NCBI RefSeq assembly: GCF_008079445.1
Contig: NZ_VRYH01000002.1
Coordinates: 62,001 to 126,000 of the forward strand
Direction of reading: 5' to 3'
Origin: Aidingimonas lacisalsi
GTDB taxonomy: Bacteria; Pseudomonadota; Gammaproteobacteria; Pseudomonadales; Halomonadaceae
DNA length: 64,000 bases
The translations under genes and the position numbers were made by a program. Shown piece by piece: positions 45,132-53,374 of this stretch. Within the stretch, counting starts at the first letter, position 1; every line of letters starts with the position of its first letter. The notes beneath the pieces were generated by a model. That model was not told the origin of the DNA. It made no database searches and saw only the letters and a program-made list of their open reading frames with translations.

Positions 45132-46547
45132 CTACAGGTAGCCGTCGTCCTTGAGCGATTGCGATGTGGCGGCCAGGGACTCGTCGAGGATGTCGACCAC
45201 GCGATCGACGACGTCACGGTCCCAGATCAGCGGTGGTGACACGATGTTGAGATGACCGACCGGACGGATGATCAGCCCACGCTGCTGCGCTTCAAAGGCC
45301 ACCCGATCACCGACGCGTGCCTCCACCGGGAGAAGCGCCTTGCTGGTCTTGTCGGCGACGTTCTCGATACACAGCATGAAATGGCTGCCGCGGATATCGC
45401 CGACCGTTTCGTGATGCGTAAGCGTCTTCAGCCGGCGTTCCAGATAGGGGCCGATCTCGCGAACGTTCTCACAGATGCCTTCGCGCTCGATGATCTCGAT
45501 GTTCTTCAGCGCGGCGGCACAGCTCACGGGATGACCGGAGTAGGTGAAGCCGGTACTGAGTACGCCGCCCGGCCCCTGCGGGGTGGAAAGCACTTCATAG
45601 AGTTCATCCGAAATCAGCGTGGCGCCTAGCGGCGCATAGCCGGACGACAGTCCCTTGGCGCAATTGATGATGTCCGGCTGGGTGTCGAAGACCGCTTCCG
45701 AGGTAAAGAAGTGACCCAGACGGCCGAAGCCTGTGACGACCTCGTCGGCGATGTAGAGAATGTCGTGCTGGCGACAGACCGCCTGCATGCGCGCATGGTA
45801 GCCATCGGGGGCGACCAGCACGCCGCCGGCCCCCATGATCGGTTCGGCAATGAAGGCGGCGATGTTGTCGGCGCCGATTCGCTCGATCGTTTCTTCGAGT
45901 TCGCTGACCAGCGAATCGCAGTAGTCGGCCTCGCTCATGCCATCCGGACGGCGATACAGGTTGGCTTCGCTGAGGTGGGTCACCAGATGGTCGAGGGTGT
46001 CGAAGTCCCAGTTATTGCTCTTGATACCGGTCAGGCTGGCAGCCAGGTAGGTCGTGCCATGGTAGGCATTGTTGCGCGACAGAATGCGTTTCTTGTGCGG
46101 TTTGCCGAGGCGATTGAAGTAGTAATGCACCAGCCGGATGGTGGCGTCGTTGGCGGCTGAACCGCCGCAGCTATAGAACACATGGTTGAGATGCGTAGGA
46201 GCCAGTTCGGCGAGCTTGGCGGCAAGCTCCGCGGCCGGGGCATTGGAGAGGTTGTTGAAGGTCGAGAAATAGGCCATGCGGGTGGCTTGATCTGACATCG
46301 CCTGACCGATCTCGCCCCGCCCGTGGCCGACATTGACGCACCATAGACCGGCAATGCCATCGATATAGCGATGGCCGAGCGCGTCTTCGACATAGATACC
46401 ATCGCTATCGGTAATCAGGTCACACCCCTGTTCGTGGAACAGACTGAAATCGGTGAACGGGTGGATGAAATGGTCCCGGTCCTTTTGCCAGAGTGACTGG
46501 ACATCCTCTGATTGCGACGGATGCGGTCTTGAGATGGGAGCATTCAT
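45132..46547 (-). CDS. Class III aminotransferase, polyamine type (SpuC-like)
   Basis: A 471-residue PLP-dependent omega-aminotransferase. Landmarks are GIYVEDALGHRYIDGIAGLW, VFYSCGGSAANDATIRLV, AYHGTTYLAASLTG, the PLP-phosphate/Asp region ILYIADEVVTGFGR and the PLP lysine in NCAKGLSSGYAPLGA. The closest functional model is SpuC, which transfers the amino group from putrescine or cadaverine to pyruvate. It is the first gene of the leftward operon with the NhaC-type permease and agmatine deiminase, giving an agmatine to putrescine to 4-aminobutyraldehyde route if a carbamoylputrescine hydrolase is supplied. Confidence 0.9.
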   Translation of the reverse strand: MNAPISRPHPSQSEDVQSLWQKDRDHFIHPFTDFSLFHEQGCDLITDSDGIYVEDALGHRYIDGIAGLWCVNVGHGRGEIGQAMSDQATRMAYFSTFNNLSNAPAAELAAKLAELAPTHLNHVFYSCGGSAANDATIRLVHYYFNRLGKPHKKRILSRNNAYHGTTYLAASLTGIKSNNWDFDTLDHLVTHLSEANLYRRPDGMSEADYCDSLVSELEETIERIGADNIAAFIAEPIMGAGGVLVAPDGYHARMQAVCRQHDILYIADEVVTGFGRLGHFFTSEAVFDTQPDIINCAKGLSSGYAPLGATLISDELYEVLSTPQGPGGVLSTGFTYSGHPVSCAAALKNIEIIEREGICENVREIGPYLERRLKTLTHHETVGDIRGSHFMLCIENVADKTSKALLPVEARVGDRVAFEAQQRGLIIRPVGHLNIVSPPLIWDRDVVDRVVDILDESLAATSQSLKDDGYL

Positions 46548-46700
46548 GGTCTCGGCCCTCGTCTTGTCGAATTGGAAATCAGGGTCGAGTGCACCCTAGC
46601 GTCCATTCCATGAACGGCCATATATCCCGATTGGGGTATATCGCCGCTACTGGCTGCCTATCTAGAGTTGACGTCAAGCTGATAACGGGAGACCACGACA

Positions 46701-47936
46701 ATGACGATCACCATCGATCCCCAACGACTCTGGAACAGCCTCATGGCCATGGCGGAGATCGGCCCCACCGAAAATGGCGGCAGTTGTCGCCTGGCCTTGA
46801 CCGATGAGGATGCTGCCGGGCGTCGCTTGTTCATGGAATGGTGTGAAGCACTGGGATGCACGGTGCGAATCGACCGTATCGGCAACTTGTTCGTTCGCCG
46901 ACCTGGACGTCAGAACGATCTGGACCCGGTGGGTGTCGGAAGTCATCTTGATACCCAGCCCAAGGGAGGGCGATTCGACGGTGTGCTGGGGGTGCTGGCA
47001 GGGCTGGAAATCTTGCGGACATTACATGAGCAGGGCATCGTCACCGAACGGCCGCTCGAGCTGGTGGTCTGGACCAATGAGGAGGGTAGCCGCTTTGCTC
47101 CGGCCATGGTGGCGTCCGGTACGTATGCCGGGCGTTTCAGTGTCGAGTCGACGCTGGCGCGACGTGATCGCGACGGCGTGACTCTGGGGGAGGCGTTGGA
47201 GAACATCAGGTTTGCGGGGGACATGCCGGTCGGGAAGCCGCGTTTTGCCAGCTTTCTCGAACTGCATATCGAACAGGGGCCGGTGCTCGAAGCGGCTGGC
47301 GAGTCGATCGGTGTAGTCACCGGCGTGCAGGGCATGCGCTGGTTCGACGTCACCTTGAGCGGGCAGGCGGCTCATGCCGGTCCGACACCGATGCTCTCAC
47401 GTCGGGATGCGCTGGCTGCGGCGGCTCGCCTGATCGATCGTCTTCAGGCGCATGCGTGCCACGATCCCGATGGCGACAGCCGAGTCACGGTGGGCTGCCT
47501 GGAGATCGACGCACCGTCACGCAACGTGATCCCGGGCAAGGTCTCACTGACCGTGGACCTGCGCCATACGAAGGACGGTGAGCTCGACGCGCTGGAGGCG
47601 CTTTTCCATCGGGAATTGGCAAGTGTCGGTGACACGTTCGGCGTTACCGTGCAGAGTGAGCGGATCTGGCAATCGCCGGTCGTGCATTTCCATCAAGGGT
47701 GCATCGAAGCTGTCGAGCAGGCAGCGCAATGGCAGGGTGTGCAATATCGGCGCATGATGAGTGGTGCCGGGCATGATGCCGTCAATGTCGCGGCGGTCGC
47801 GCCGACCGCGATGATTTTCGTCCCCTGTCGCGATGGCATCAGTCACAATGAAGCCGAGTACACGTCTCCCGAACATTGTGCACTGGGGACCCAGGTGCTG
47901 TGCGATGCCTTGTTGAAGCGCGCCAACGAGGCGTGA
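46701..47936 (+). CDS. Zn-dependent M20-type carbamoyl-amidase (HyuC/AllC-like)
   Basis: A 411-residue amidase of the N-carbamoyl-L-amino-acid hydrolase/allantoate amidohydrolase family. Metal ligands and catalytic Glu are seen in VGSHLDTQPKGGRFDG, VVWTNEEGSRFAP, FLELHIEQGPVLE and the C-terminal GAGHDAVN. The substrate-binding lid segment GMRWFDVTLSGQAAHAGPTP is present. It is divergent from the agmatine operon with a 153-base shared control region. It could hydrolyse an N-carbamoyl compound from that pathway, but carbamoyl-amino acids, ureidopropionate or allantoate are equally typical substrates. Confidence 0.9.
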   Translation: MTITIDPQRLWNSLMAMAEIGPTENGGSCRLALTDEDAAGRRLFMEWCEALGCTVRIDRIGNLFVRRPGRQNDLDPVGVGSHLDTQPKGGRFDGVLGVLAGLEILRTLHEQGIVTERPLELVVWTNEEGSRFAPAMVASGTYAGRFSVESTLARRDRDGVTLGEALENIRFAGDMPVGKPRFASFLELHIEQGPVLEAAGESIGVVTGVQGMRWFDVTLSGQAAHAGPTPMLSRRDALAAAARLIDRLQAHACHDPDGDSRVTVGCLEIDAPSRNVIPGKVSLTVDLRHTKDGELDALEALFHRELASVGDTFGVTVQSERIWQSPVVHFHQGCIEAVEQAAQWQGVQYRRMMSGAGHDAVNVAAVAPTAMIFVPCRDGISHNEAEYTSPEHCALGTQVLCDALLKRANEA

Positions 47937-47958
47937 TACCGATGCAGGCGCATGATCC

Positions 47959-49263
47959 TCATGACTCGGCACCGAGGATACATGCGCTATCGCTGCTGAC
48001 AATACAGTTGCGGCCCTGGGCTTTGGCCTGGTAAAGCCGTCGGTCGGCGTAGTTCAGTATGTCATCGGCATGGTCATCCTCGGATGTCGGCATGCCGCTG
48101 GCGACACCAATGCTCAGCGTGATGTGATGGTGAGTGGGTGAGAATGCATGTGGGATGCCAGCAGCCAGCATCGTTTCCTGAATGTGTTCGGCAACCCTGA
48201 CAGCACCATCGAGGTTGGTGTCCGGCAGCACACAGACGAATTCCTCGCCACCGTAACGTGCCACGAGATCCGCAGGACGCGACAACGAATCGGTCAGCAG
48301 AAGGGCGACGTTGCGCAGGCAGTCGTCGCCGTGAATATGACCGTAATTGTCGTTATAGGCTTTGAAATGATCGATGTCGATGAACAGAATCGATAGAGCC
48401 GTTCCCAGACGTCTCGCCCGCCGCCATTCATCGTTCAGATAGGCATCGAAATGCCGGCGGTTGGCGATACCGGTCAATCCATCCATCGTTGAGATCTGAC
48501 GTAGATGGTCGCGTTGTTCCAGCCCTTGCTGGAAGGCATTCAGCAAGTCATCGATCCCTTCGACCAAGTGGCCAAGTTCATCGCGCTTATGGCGTTGTAG
48601 TTTCGGCTTGGGCCAGTTGCCCGGTCGCTTAGGATCGACCACGGCGATGGCAGCGTGTAACTTCAGTAGCGAGCGAGTGAACAAGAAATGGAAGGTCGCT
48701 ACGACCAGCAGTGTGATGGCGAAGGCTTTCACGACACTGAGAGAGAAGATCAATGCGCTACGCTTGAAGAACGTCTCGCCAAGACTGTTCATGGATAGCC
48801 GGACTTCGATCTCACCGACCGGTTGTGGCTCGGCATAGCCATCCATGTCGTATTCGAGGGTACCGGAATAGTGCAGCATGTCGGCGAACAGTGCATCGAG
48901 CAGCCAGTTGGCTTCAGGCGCTTGACGTTGTTCACGCCGAACCATCACCCGATCAAAGTCGTCGCGTAACTCCACTTCGCTGATGCTTCCTTCATCGAAA
49001 AGGCCGTCTGCGACTTGCTCGGCGAGTGATGGGTTGAGTTGGAATGCCGCTTCAGCAGCGGTGCCGTCTACCAGTTCCAGCAACTGGTGGGTACGGTCCT
49101 GGATTTCATCCCGCATGCTGCGTACATCCAGCGCTAGCTCCGTCAGGCCCGCCAGTATGCTGACTACACCCGCAATGATGAGTGTCAGAATGGCCTGCTT
49201 GCCCGTGATGCCATGCCAGCGTGACACCGTATGATGCCGCTGGGGGCGGTAGTTGTCGTTCAT
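47959..49263 (-). CDS. Membrane diguanylate cyclase
   Basis: A 434-residue sensor enzyme that makes cyclic di-GMP from two GTP. It has a first helix (about residues 24-46), a periplasmic domain of about 120 residues, a second helix (about 172-197), a HAMP-like linker and a GGDEF domain. The active-site motif is GGEEF (residues 338-342), and an inhibitory I-site RPAD sits at 329-332, five residues before it, so feedback inhibition is expected. It overlaps the upstream binding-protein gene by four bases, and both binding proteins belong to the same operon; a signalling link is likely. Confidence 0.93.
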   Translation of the reverse strand: MNDNYRPQRHHTVSRWHGITGKQAILTLIIAGVVSILAGLTELALDVRSMRDEIQDRTHQLLELVDGTAAEAAFQLNPSLAEQVADGLFDEGSISEVELRDDFDRVMVRREQRQAPEANWLLDALFADMLHYSGTLEYDMDGYAEPQPVGEIEVRLSMNSLGETFFKRSALIFSLSVVKAFAITLLVVATFHFLFTRSLLKLHAAIAVVDPKRPGNWPKPKLQRHKRDELGHLVEGIDDLLNAFQQGLEQRDHLRQISTMDGLTGIANRRHFDAYLNDEWRRARRLGTALSILFIDIDHFKAYNDNYGHIHGDDCLRNVALLLTDSLSRPADLVARYGGEEFVCVLPDTNLDGAVRVAEHIQETMLAAGIPHAFSPTHHHITLSIGVASGMPTSEDDHADDILNYADRRLYQAKAQGRNCIVSSDSACILGAES

Positions 49264-50021
49264 CGGTTGCGCTCCAGTCGTTCCATGACGTTGCGACGAA
49301 TCCTTTCGTGGACGCCACGTTGTCTCATGGCGTCCAGCGACGTCTGAAGCCGTTCGGTAATCGAGGTCGGTACTGATGGGTGGCAGGCCAGGTACAGCGT
49401 CGACCGTTGGAAAGTGAAGAGTTTTTCGATGGGCGCGTTGGCCTCGGTCGCGAGCTGCTGGGCAACCTTGTCACCGCTGACCCAGACATCGATCAGGCCG
49501 GCTTCCAGTCGATGAATGTTCTCACGTTCGGTCGGTGCGAGGATGATGGGGATACCTTGCGCTTCGACGAATTGGCCGACGGCATCTTCTCTAAAGCTGC
49601 CGACACGCAACCCTGCCAATTCGTCGAGTCGCGCGGCATCGATCTCGCTGCCCCGGCGTACGAATGCTGCCCATTCGTTGACGATCAACGGGCCTACCCA
49701 TTGGAAATGCGACTCACGTTCTGGCGTGCGTGACGTGGAGTAGACACAGTGAGAGTCGCGCAACTTGGCTTCTGTATAGGCGCGTGCCCAGGGCAACAAA
49801 CGAAAGTCTGCGGTTAAGCCGGCCTCCTTGATGGCTTGTCGCAACATTTGCGTGGAAATACCCGCGACATCACCATCCTCGGTTCGATAATTGAACGGTG
49901 GATATTCCTCGGTATTGAATATCACATCGTAGCCTAGGCCAGTGACTGGCATGCAGCATAGCATTGCCAGGATCCATCGCCTGGCAGGCAGGAAACGCAT
50001 TGCGAGTCTCATCTTCATCAC
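49260..50021 (-). CDS. Periplasmic binding protein family 3, second of a tandem pair
   Basis: A 253-residue exported protein with a signal peptide (ending near VTGLGY), followed by VIFNTEEYPPFNYRTEDG, a type-3 solute-binding fold related to amino-acid binding proteins and to sensor modules. It resembles the upstream gene product throughout, for example EEYPPxN and LPWARAY/LPWARGY, so the two are paralogs. It overlaps both neighbours by four bases. No transporter subunits are in the operon, so it is unlikely to be part of an importer; signal input to the diguanylate cyclase is more plausible. Confidence 0.85.
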   Translation of the reverse strand: MMKMRLAMRFLPARRWILAMLCCMPVTGLGYDVIFNTEEYPPFNYRTEDGDVAGISTQMLRQAIKEAGLTADFRLLPWARAYTEAKLRDSHCVYSTSRTPERESHFQWVGPLIVNEWAAFVRRGSEIDAARLDELAGLRVGSFREDAVGQFVEAQGIPIILAPTERENIHRLEAGLIDVWVSGDKVAQQLATEANAPIEKLFTFQRSTLYLACHPSVPTSITERLQTSLDAMRQRGVHERIRRNVMERLERNR

Positions 50022-50755
50022 GGCTCCAGGATGTCCTCGAGCACTCCCTGCTCTCTTAGTCGTTCCAATGCGTCCTGCATGGTGGCCACCAATCGCTCAT
50101 TGGTATCGGGATGCAAGGCGAAGTAGAGCTGAGATTCACTCAACGTGTACACGGACTCATAATTGGCTGGATCAAGACCCGTTTCTTCGGCGATCCAGAG
50201 GGCGACGTCTTCACTGTAGGCCCACAAATCGACCCGATCTCGAGTCAGCATCTGCAAGGCACTGGTATTGGAGATGGCCTCGCGTACCTGGCCCATGTCG
50301 ACACCTGCCGCTTCCAGACTTTGTTCACCGATGTCTTCTCGAATGGCAGTGAGGCGGTAGTCTGAATGGTTGAGTTCATCGATGCTCTCGATCTCGATAC
50401 CCTTGTCCTTGCGGGCAATCAGACCGACGCGATCGGTGGCGATCGGACCGACCCACTTGAAAAGCGCATTGCGGGACGGTGTCCATGTGGTAGAGAACAG
50501 CACCGTATTGGGTTTGTTCAGCGTAGTTTCGTACCCTCTTGCCCAGGGGAGATAATGGATATCCGCTGTCGTCAGGTCGGTTTCGGTCAGGTCGAAGATG
50601 GCATCCAGTATCTCGACGGACCGACCTTGCAGTTTGCCGTCTCGCTGAAAGTTATAGGGAGGATATTCTTCCGTGATAAAAGTTAGCGCTTCGAGTCCGG
50701 AGGCCCATACGGGCATAGGAAAAACGCATAAACAAGTGACAATCCATGATTTCAT
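50018..50755 (-). CDS. Periplasmic binding protein family 3, first of a tandem pair
   Basis: A 245-residue exported protein with a signal peptide ending PVWAS and the motif FITEEYPPYNFQ. The paired segment LPWARGYETTLNKPNTVLFS is like that of the next gene. It is the first gene of a three-gene leftward operon ending with the diguanylate cyclase. An AGGGAA ribosome site lies before the ATG at 50755, and a perfect inverted repeat lies directly upstream of that site. Ligand unknown; amino acids, amines and aromatic acids are bound by relatives. Confidence 0.85.
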   Translation of the reverse strand: MKSWIVTCLCVFPMPVWASGLEALTFITEEYPPYNFQRDGKLQGRSVEILDAIFDLTETDLTTADIHYLPWARGYETTLNKPNTVLFSTTWTPSRNALFKWVGPIATDRVGLIARKDKGIEIESIDELNHSDYRLTAIREDIGEQSLEAAGVDMGQVREAISNTSALQMLTRDRVDLWAYSEDVALWIAEETGLDPANYESVYTLSESQLYFALHPDTNERLVATMQDALERLREQGVLEDILEP

Positions 50756-50771
50756 TGATGTTCCCTGTACT

Positions 50772-50806
50772 GTATTAAAAAATCGATAATATCGATTTTT
50801 TAATAC
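50772..50806. promoter_or_regulatory. Perfect 16-base inverted repeat before the binding-protein/cyclase operon
   Basis: Arms GTATTAAAAAATCGAT (50772-50787) and ATCGATTTTTTAATAC (50791-50806) are exact complements separated by AAT. The repeat ends 16 bases before the ATG of the first binding-protein gene, just upstream of its ribosome site. A second palindrome, CGAGACA-A-TGTCTCG, lies at 50876-50890. The element could be an operator, a terminator for the LuxR-type gene upstream (its arm contains a T run), or a leader hairpin controlling translation. Confidence 0.6.
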
Positions 50807-50955
50807 CCCCTGCGTTAATCATTGATATTATTTTCTAATGATTCATTAAACTTATTTGTCTGTCGCTAACATATCCGAGACAATGTCTCGCTGTCATCAT
50901 CCCAGGTTGTCCTTGATTAGATGCAATCACGCGGGCGCTCCATGCCGGGGTGTGC

Positions 50956-51795
50956 CTAGCTATCGTGGGCCTGCTGCCTCGAAACGAGGGCGACGTGATC
51001 GAGAAAGCGTCTAAATAGCTGTGACTGGCTCGTAATGGCAAGACGCTGATAAATATGTTTTCGATGCACTTTTACGGTCCCGTCGCTGATAGCGAGCGCC
51101 TTGGCTGCCGATTTCGTCGAATGACCTGCCAGTAGCAACCGAACGATCTCACGCTCGCGGTCGGTCAAGGATTCACGTCCGAAGCTGTCGAAAGCCTGTT
51201 CCACGGGCGCTTGTGCGTCCAGTTCATCTTGAAATGCATGGCCCTGCCATTTCCAGAACTCCGCCAGTAGCACCTCGATGACCGGGGCGATATGGCGAAG
51301 TGCCTGGAGATGGCGTCGAGTCAGGCACGTTCCGTCACGATGATAACCCAGCGATACCACGATGACGGTATCCGCGGCCGTGCGTGCAAAGATGCCGACT
51401 TCTTCTGTCAGCCCCAATGCATGGTAATAGTAGTGATAGTAATCACTGGCTTCAAAACGATCGGGAGCCAGCTCGCGCAGACGATGGGCTCCCTGTTCCA
51501 GCCCTTCACGAACTGCGCTGAAAAAGGGATCGAGCAGATACGCTTCACTAAGATAACGTTCTATCCCTTGCTCACGACGTTGAGGCGGGTAGTCGTCGTG
51601 GATCAAGAGGGGGTGGCGTTGCCCCTGATAGGTATGGATCAGGATAGAATCGAACCCGACGCATTCCCGCAGTATCTTTTCCAGCATGGCGGGAAAACCG
51701 GGCGAGCTCGCACCCTGGATCAAGCGAGCCAGCGAATGATGCCAGGTTTGGCTGGCCGGTGCGGCCAGCAGTTGGGTCGGATTCTCGGTCGGCAT
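50956..51795 (-). CDS. LuxR-family transcription regulator
   Basis: A 279-residue regulator with a C-terminal LuxR helix-turn-helix in SLTDREREIVRLLLAGHSTK, followed by AAKALAISDGTVKVHRKHIYQRL (last 65 residues). The N-terminal 200 residues are not an obvious acyl-homoserine-lactone pocket: they contain FDSILIHTYQGQRHPLLIHD and many Tyr/His residues, more like a GAF/PAS-type sensor of the kind seen in monooxygenase and polyamine regulators. It lies between the binding-protein/cyclase operon and the divergent ATP-grasp gene and could control either. Confidence 0.88.
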   Translation of the reverse strand: MPTENPTQLLAAPASQTWHHSLARLIQGASSPGFPAMLEKILRECVGFDSILIHTYQGQRHPLLIHDDYPPQRREQGIERYLSEAYLLDPFFSAVREGLEQGAHRLRELAPDRFEASDYYHYYYHALGLTEEVGIFARTAADTVIVVSLGYHRDGTCLTRRHLQALRHIAPVIEVLLAEFWKWQGHAFQDELDAQAPVEQAFDSFGRESLTDREREIVRLLLAGHSTKSAAKALAISDGTVKVHRKHIYQRLAITSQSQLFRRFLDHVALVSRQQAHDS

Positions 51796-52053
51796 GATGT
51801 CGTACTAATGATGTGGCCCGTCGGTGCTGGCGGCATGCCAGTGTCTATCAATAGCCTACCATGCGTGGCCTGAGCGACTTCACGCGATGCCTTGGACTTT
51901 GTATAAACGCAGTTGCCATACCAACGCCTCTCTCCAAGGCCGGTTCGAGTCGTCCAACTGAACTATGCTATGTCAGTGACAGGCCGATGCTCGTTGAATG
52001 GGGCATGAGTCGTGTCATCTCCGATGGTGGTATGCCCCAGCGAGGTGGTGGTC

Positions 52054-53358
52054 ATGAGTGAGAAACAGCATGTCTTCGTAGTCGGCTTGAATGAGTTCAA
52101 CCACCAGCGATTGAAGCAACTGCGTGGGGTCGAGGAATGTGAATTTCACGGCGTCATTGATCCCGCAGCCGTGTATGACACAGAGGTGTTCGATATCGGC
52201 GGTATGCTCGAAGAGGCGACAGCCCATCTCGAGGCCCATGAGGGGACTATCGATGCCATCGTCGGCTACATGGATTTCCCGGTCTCGACCATGCTGCCGA
52301 TTCTCTGCGCACGTTTCGGGACGCGAACGACATCGCTGGAAAGTCTGCTCAAGTGTGAACATAAATACTGGAGTCGATCCGTTCAGCGTGAAGTGATCCC
52401 CGACTTCATTCCGGCCTTCACGGCTTTCGATCCATTCGACGATGATGCCCTGGCGAGGGTCAGCGACGCCGGATTGTATTTCCCTTTCTTCATCAAACCG
52501 ATCAAGTCCTCGGGCTCACGTCTGGGATTTCGCATCGACAGTCCCGAGGATTTCCACCAGGCCATCGAGCGGCTGCGAGCGGAGATAGGGTTGATCGCCG
52601 ACCCTTTCAATACCGTTCTGGAGCAAGCCACGTTGCCGCCGGACATTGCCGCCGTCGATGGCCATTTCTGCATGGCGGAAGAGATCATCGGTGGCTGGCA
52701 ATGCACTGTCGAGGGCTATGTATGCGAAGGCGAGGTCGTCAGTTATGGCATCGTCGACTCGCTGCGCTATCCCCATGTTCTGAGTTTCTTCCACTACCGC
52801 TATCCGTCGGGGCTACCCGATCACATTCAGCTCGAGATGACCGAGCTGACAGCGGCCGTCATGCAACACATCGGCTACGACAACGCCGCGTTCAACATCG
52901 AGTACTTCTGGGACGAGGTACAGGACCGTATCTGGCTGCTGGAAATCAACACTCGCATCTCGCAGTCTCACTGCGATCTGTTTGCCAAGGTGGATGGAGT
53001 CAGTCACCAGCAGGTCACCATCGATCTGGCCTTGGGCAAACGTCCGGATATGCCGCACCGCCAGGGGCAGTATCCGTTGGCAGCCAAGTTCTTCTATCGG
53101 GTATTCTTTACCGATGCCGTGGTGACACGCGTGCCGAACGCCGACGAGGTAGCCGCGCTGGAGCATGCCTTTCCCGGCACGGTGATCGATTTGCAGGTCA
53201 CCGAGGGCCAGCGGTTGTCGGCACTGCCTGAGCAGGACAGTTACAGTTATGCTCTGGCGTATATCTGGATGGGCGCGCAAGATGAAGCGGACTTGTTGGC
53301 GAATTACGAACGCTTGGCCGAGCAACTCCCCTTTGCGTTCGATGACATCATCAGTTAG
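52054..53358 (+). CDS. ATP-grasp ligase
   Basis: A 434-residue ATP-grasp enzyme, a fold that joins a carboxylate to an amine or thiol using ATP. The ATP-binding strand is LYFPFFIKPIKSSGSRLGF, and the metal-binding end is WLLEINTRISQSHCD with Glu and Asn ligands. The ATG at 52054 has a GAGG site; the frame opens 42 bases earlier. It is not purine, biotin-carboxylase or D-Ala-D-Ala ligase by its motifs. It precedes the CocE-type hydrolase by 16 bases and is divergent from the LuxR-type regulator. I do not recognise a specific substrate. Confidence 0.85.
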   Translation: MSEKQHVFVVGLNEFNHQRLKQLRGVEECEFHGVIDPAAVYDTEVFDIGGMLEEATAHLEAHEGTIDAIVGYMDFPVSTMLPILCARFGTRTTSLESLLKCEHKYWSRSVQREVIPDFIPAFTAFDPFDDDALARVSDAGLYFPFFIKPIKSSGSRLGFRIDSPEDFHQAIERLRAEIGLIADPFNTVLEQATLPPDIAAVDGHFCMAEEIIGGWQCTVEGYVCEGEVVSYGIVDSLRYPHVLSFFHYRYPSGLPDHIQLEMTELTAAVMQHIGYDNAAFNIEYFWDEVQDRIWLLEINTRISQSHCDLFAKVDGVSHQQVTIDLALGKRPDMPHRQGQYPLAAKFFYRVFFTDAVVTRVPNADEVAALEHAFPGTVIDLQVTEGQRLSALPEQDSYSYALAYIWMGAQDEADLLANYERLAEQLPFAFDDIIS

Positions 53359-53374
53359 CCGTGGAGCGCCTTGA

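Noticed and set aside
47959-50755. An amino-acid ABC importer
   Set aside because: Two binding proteins are present, but no permease or ATPase gene is in the operon; the third gene is a diguanylate cyclase.
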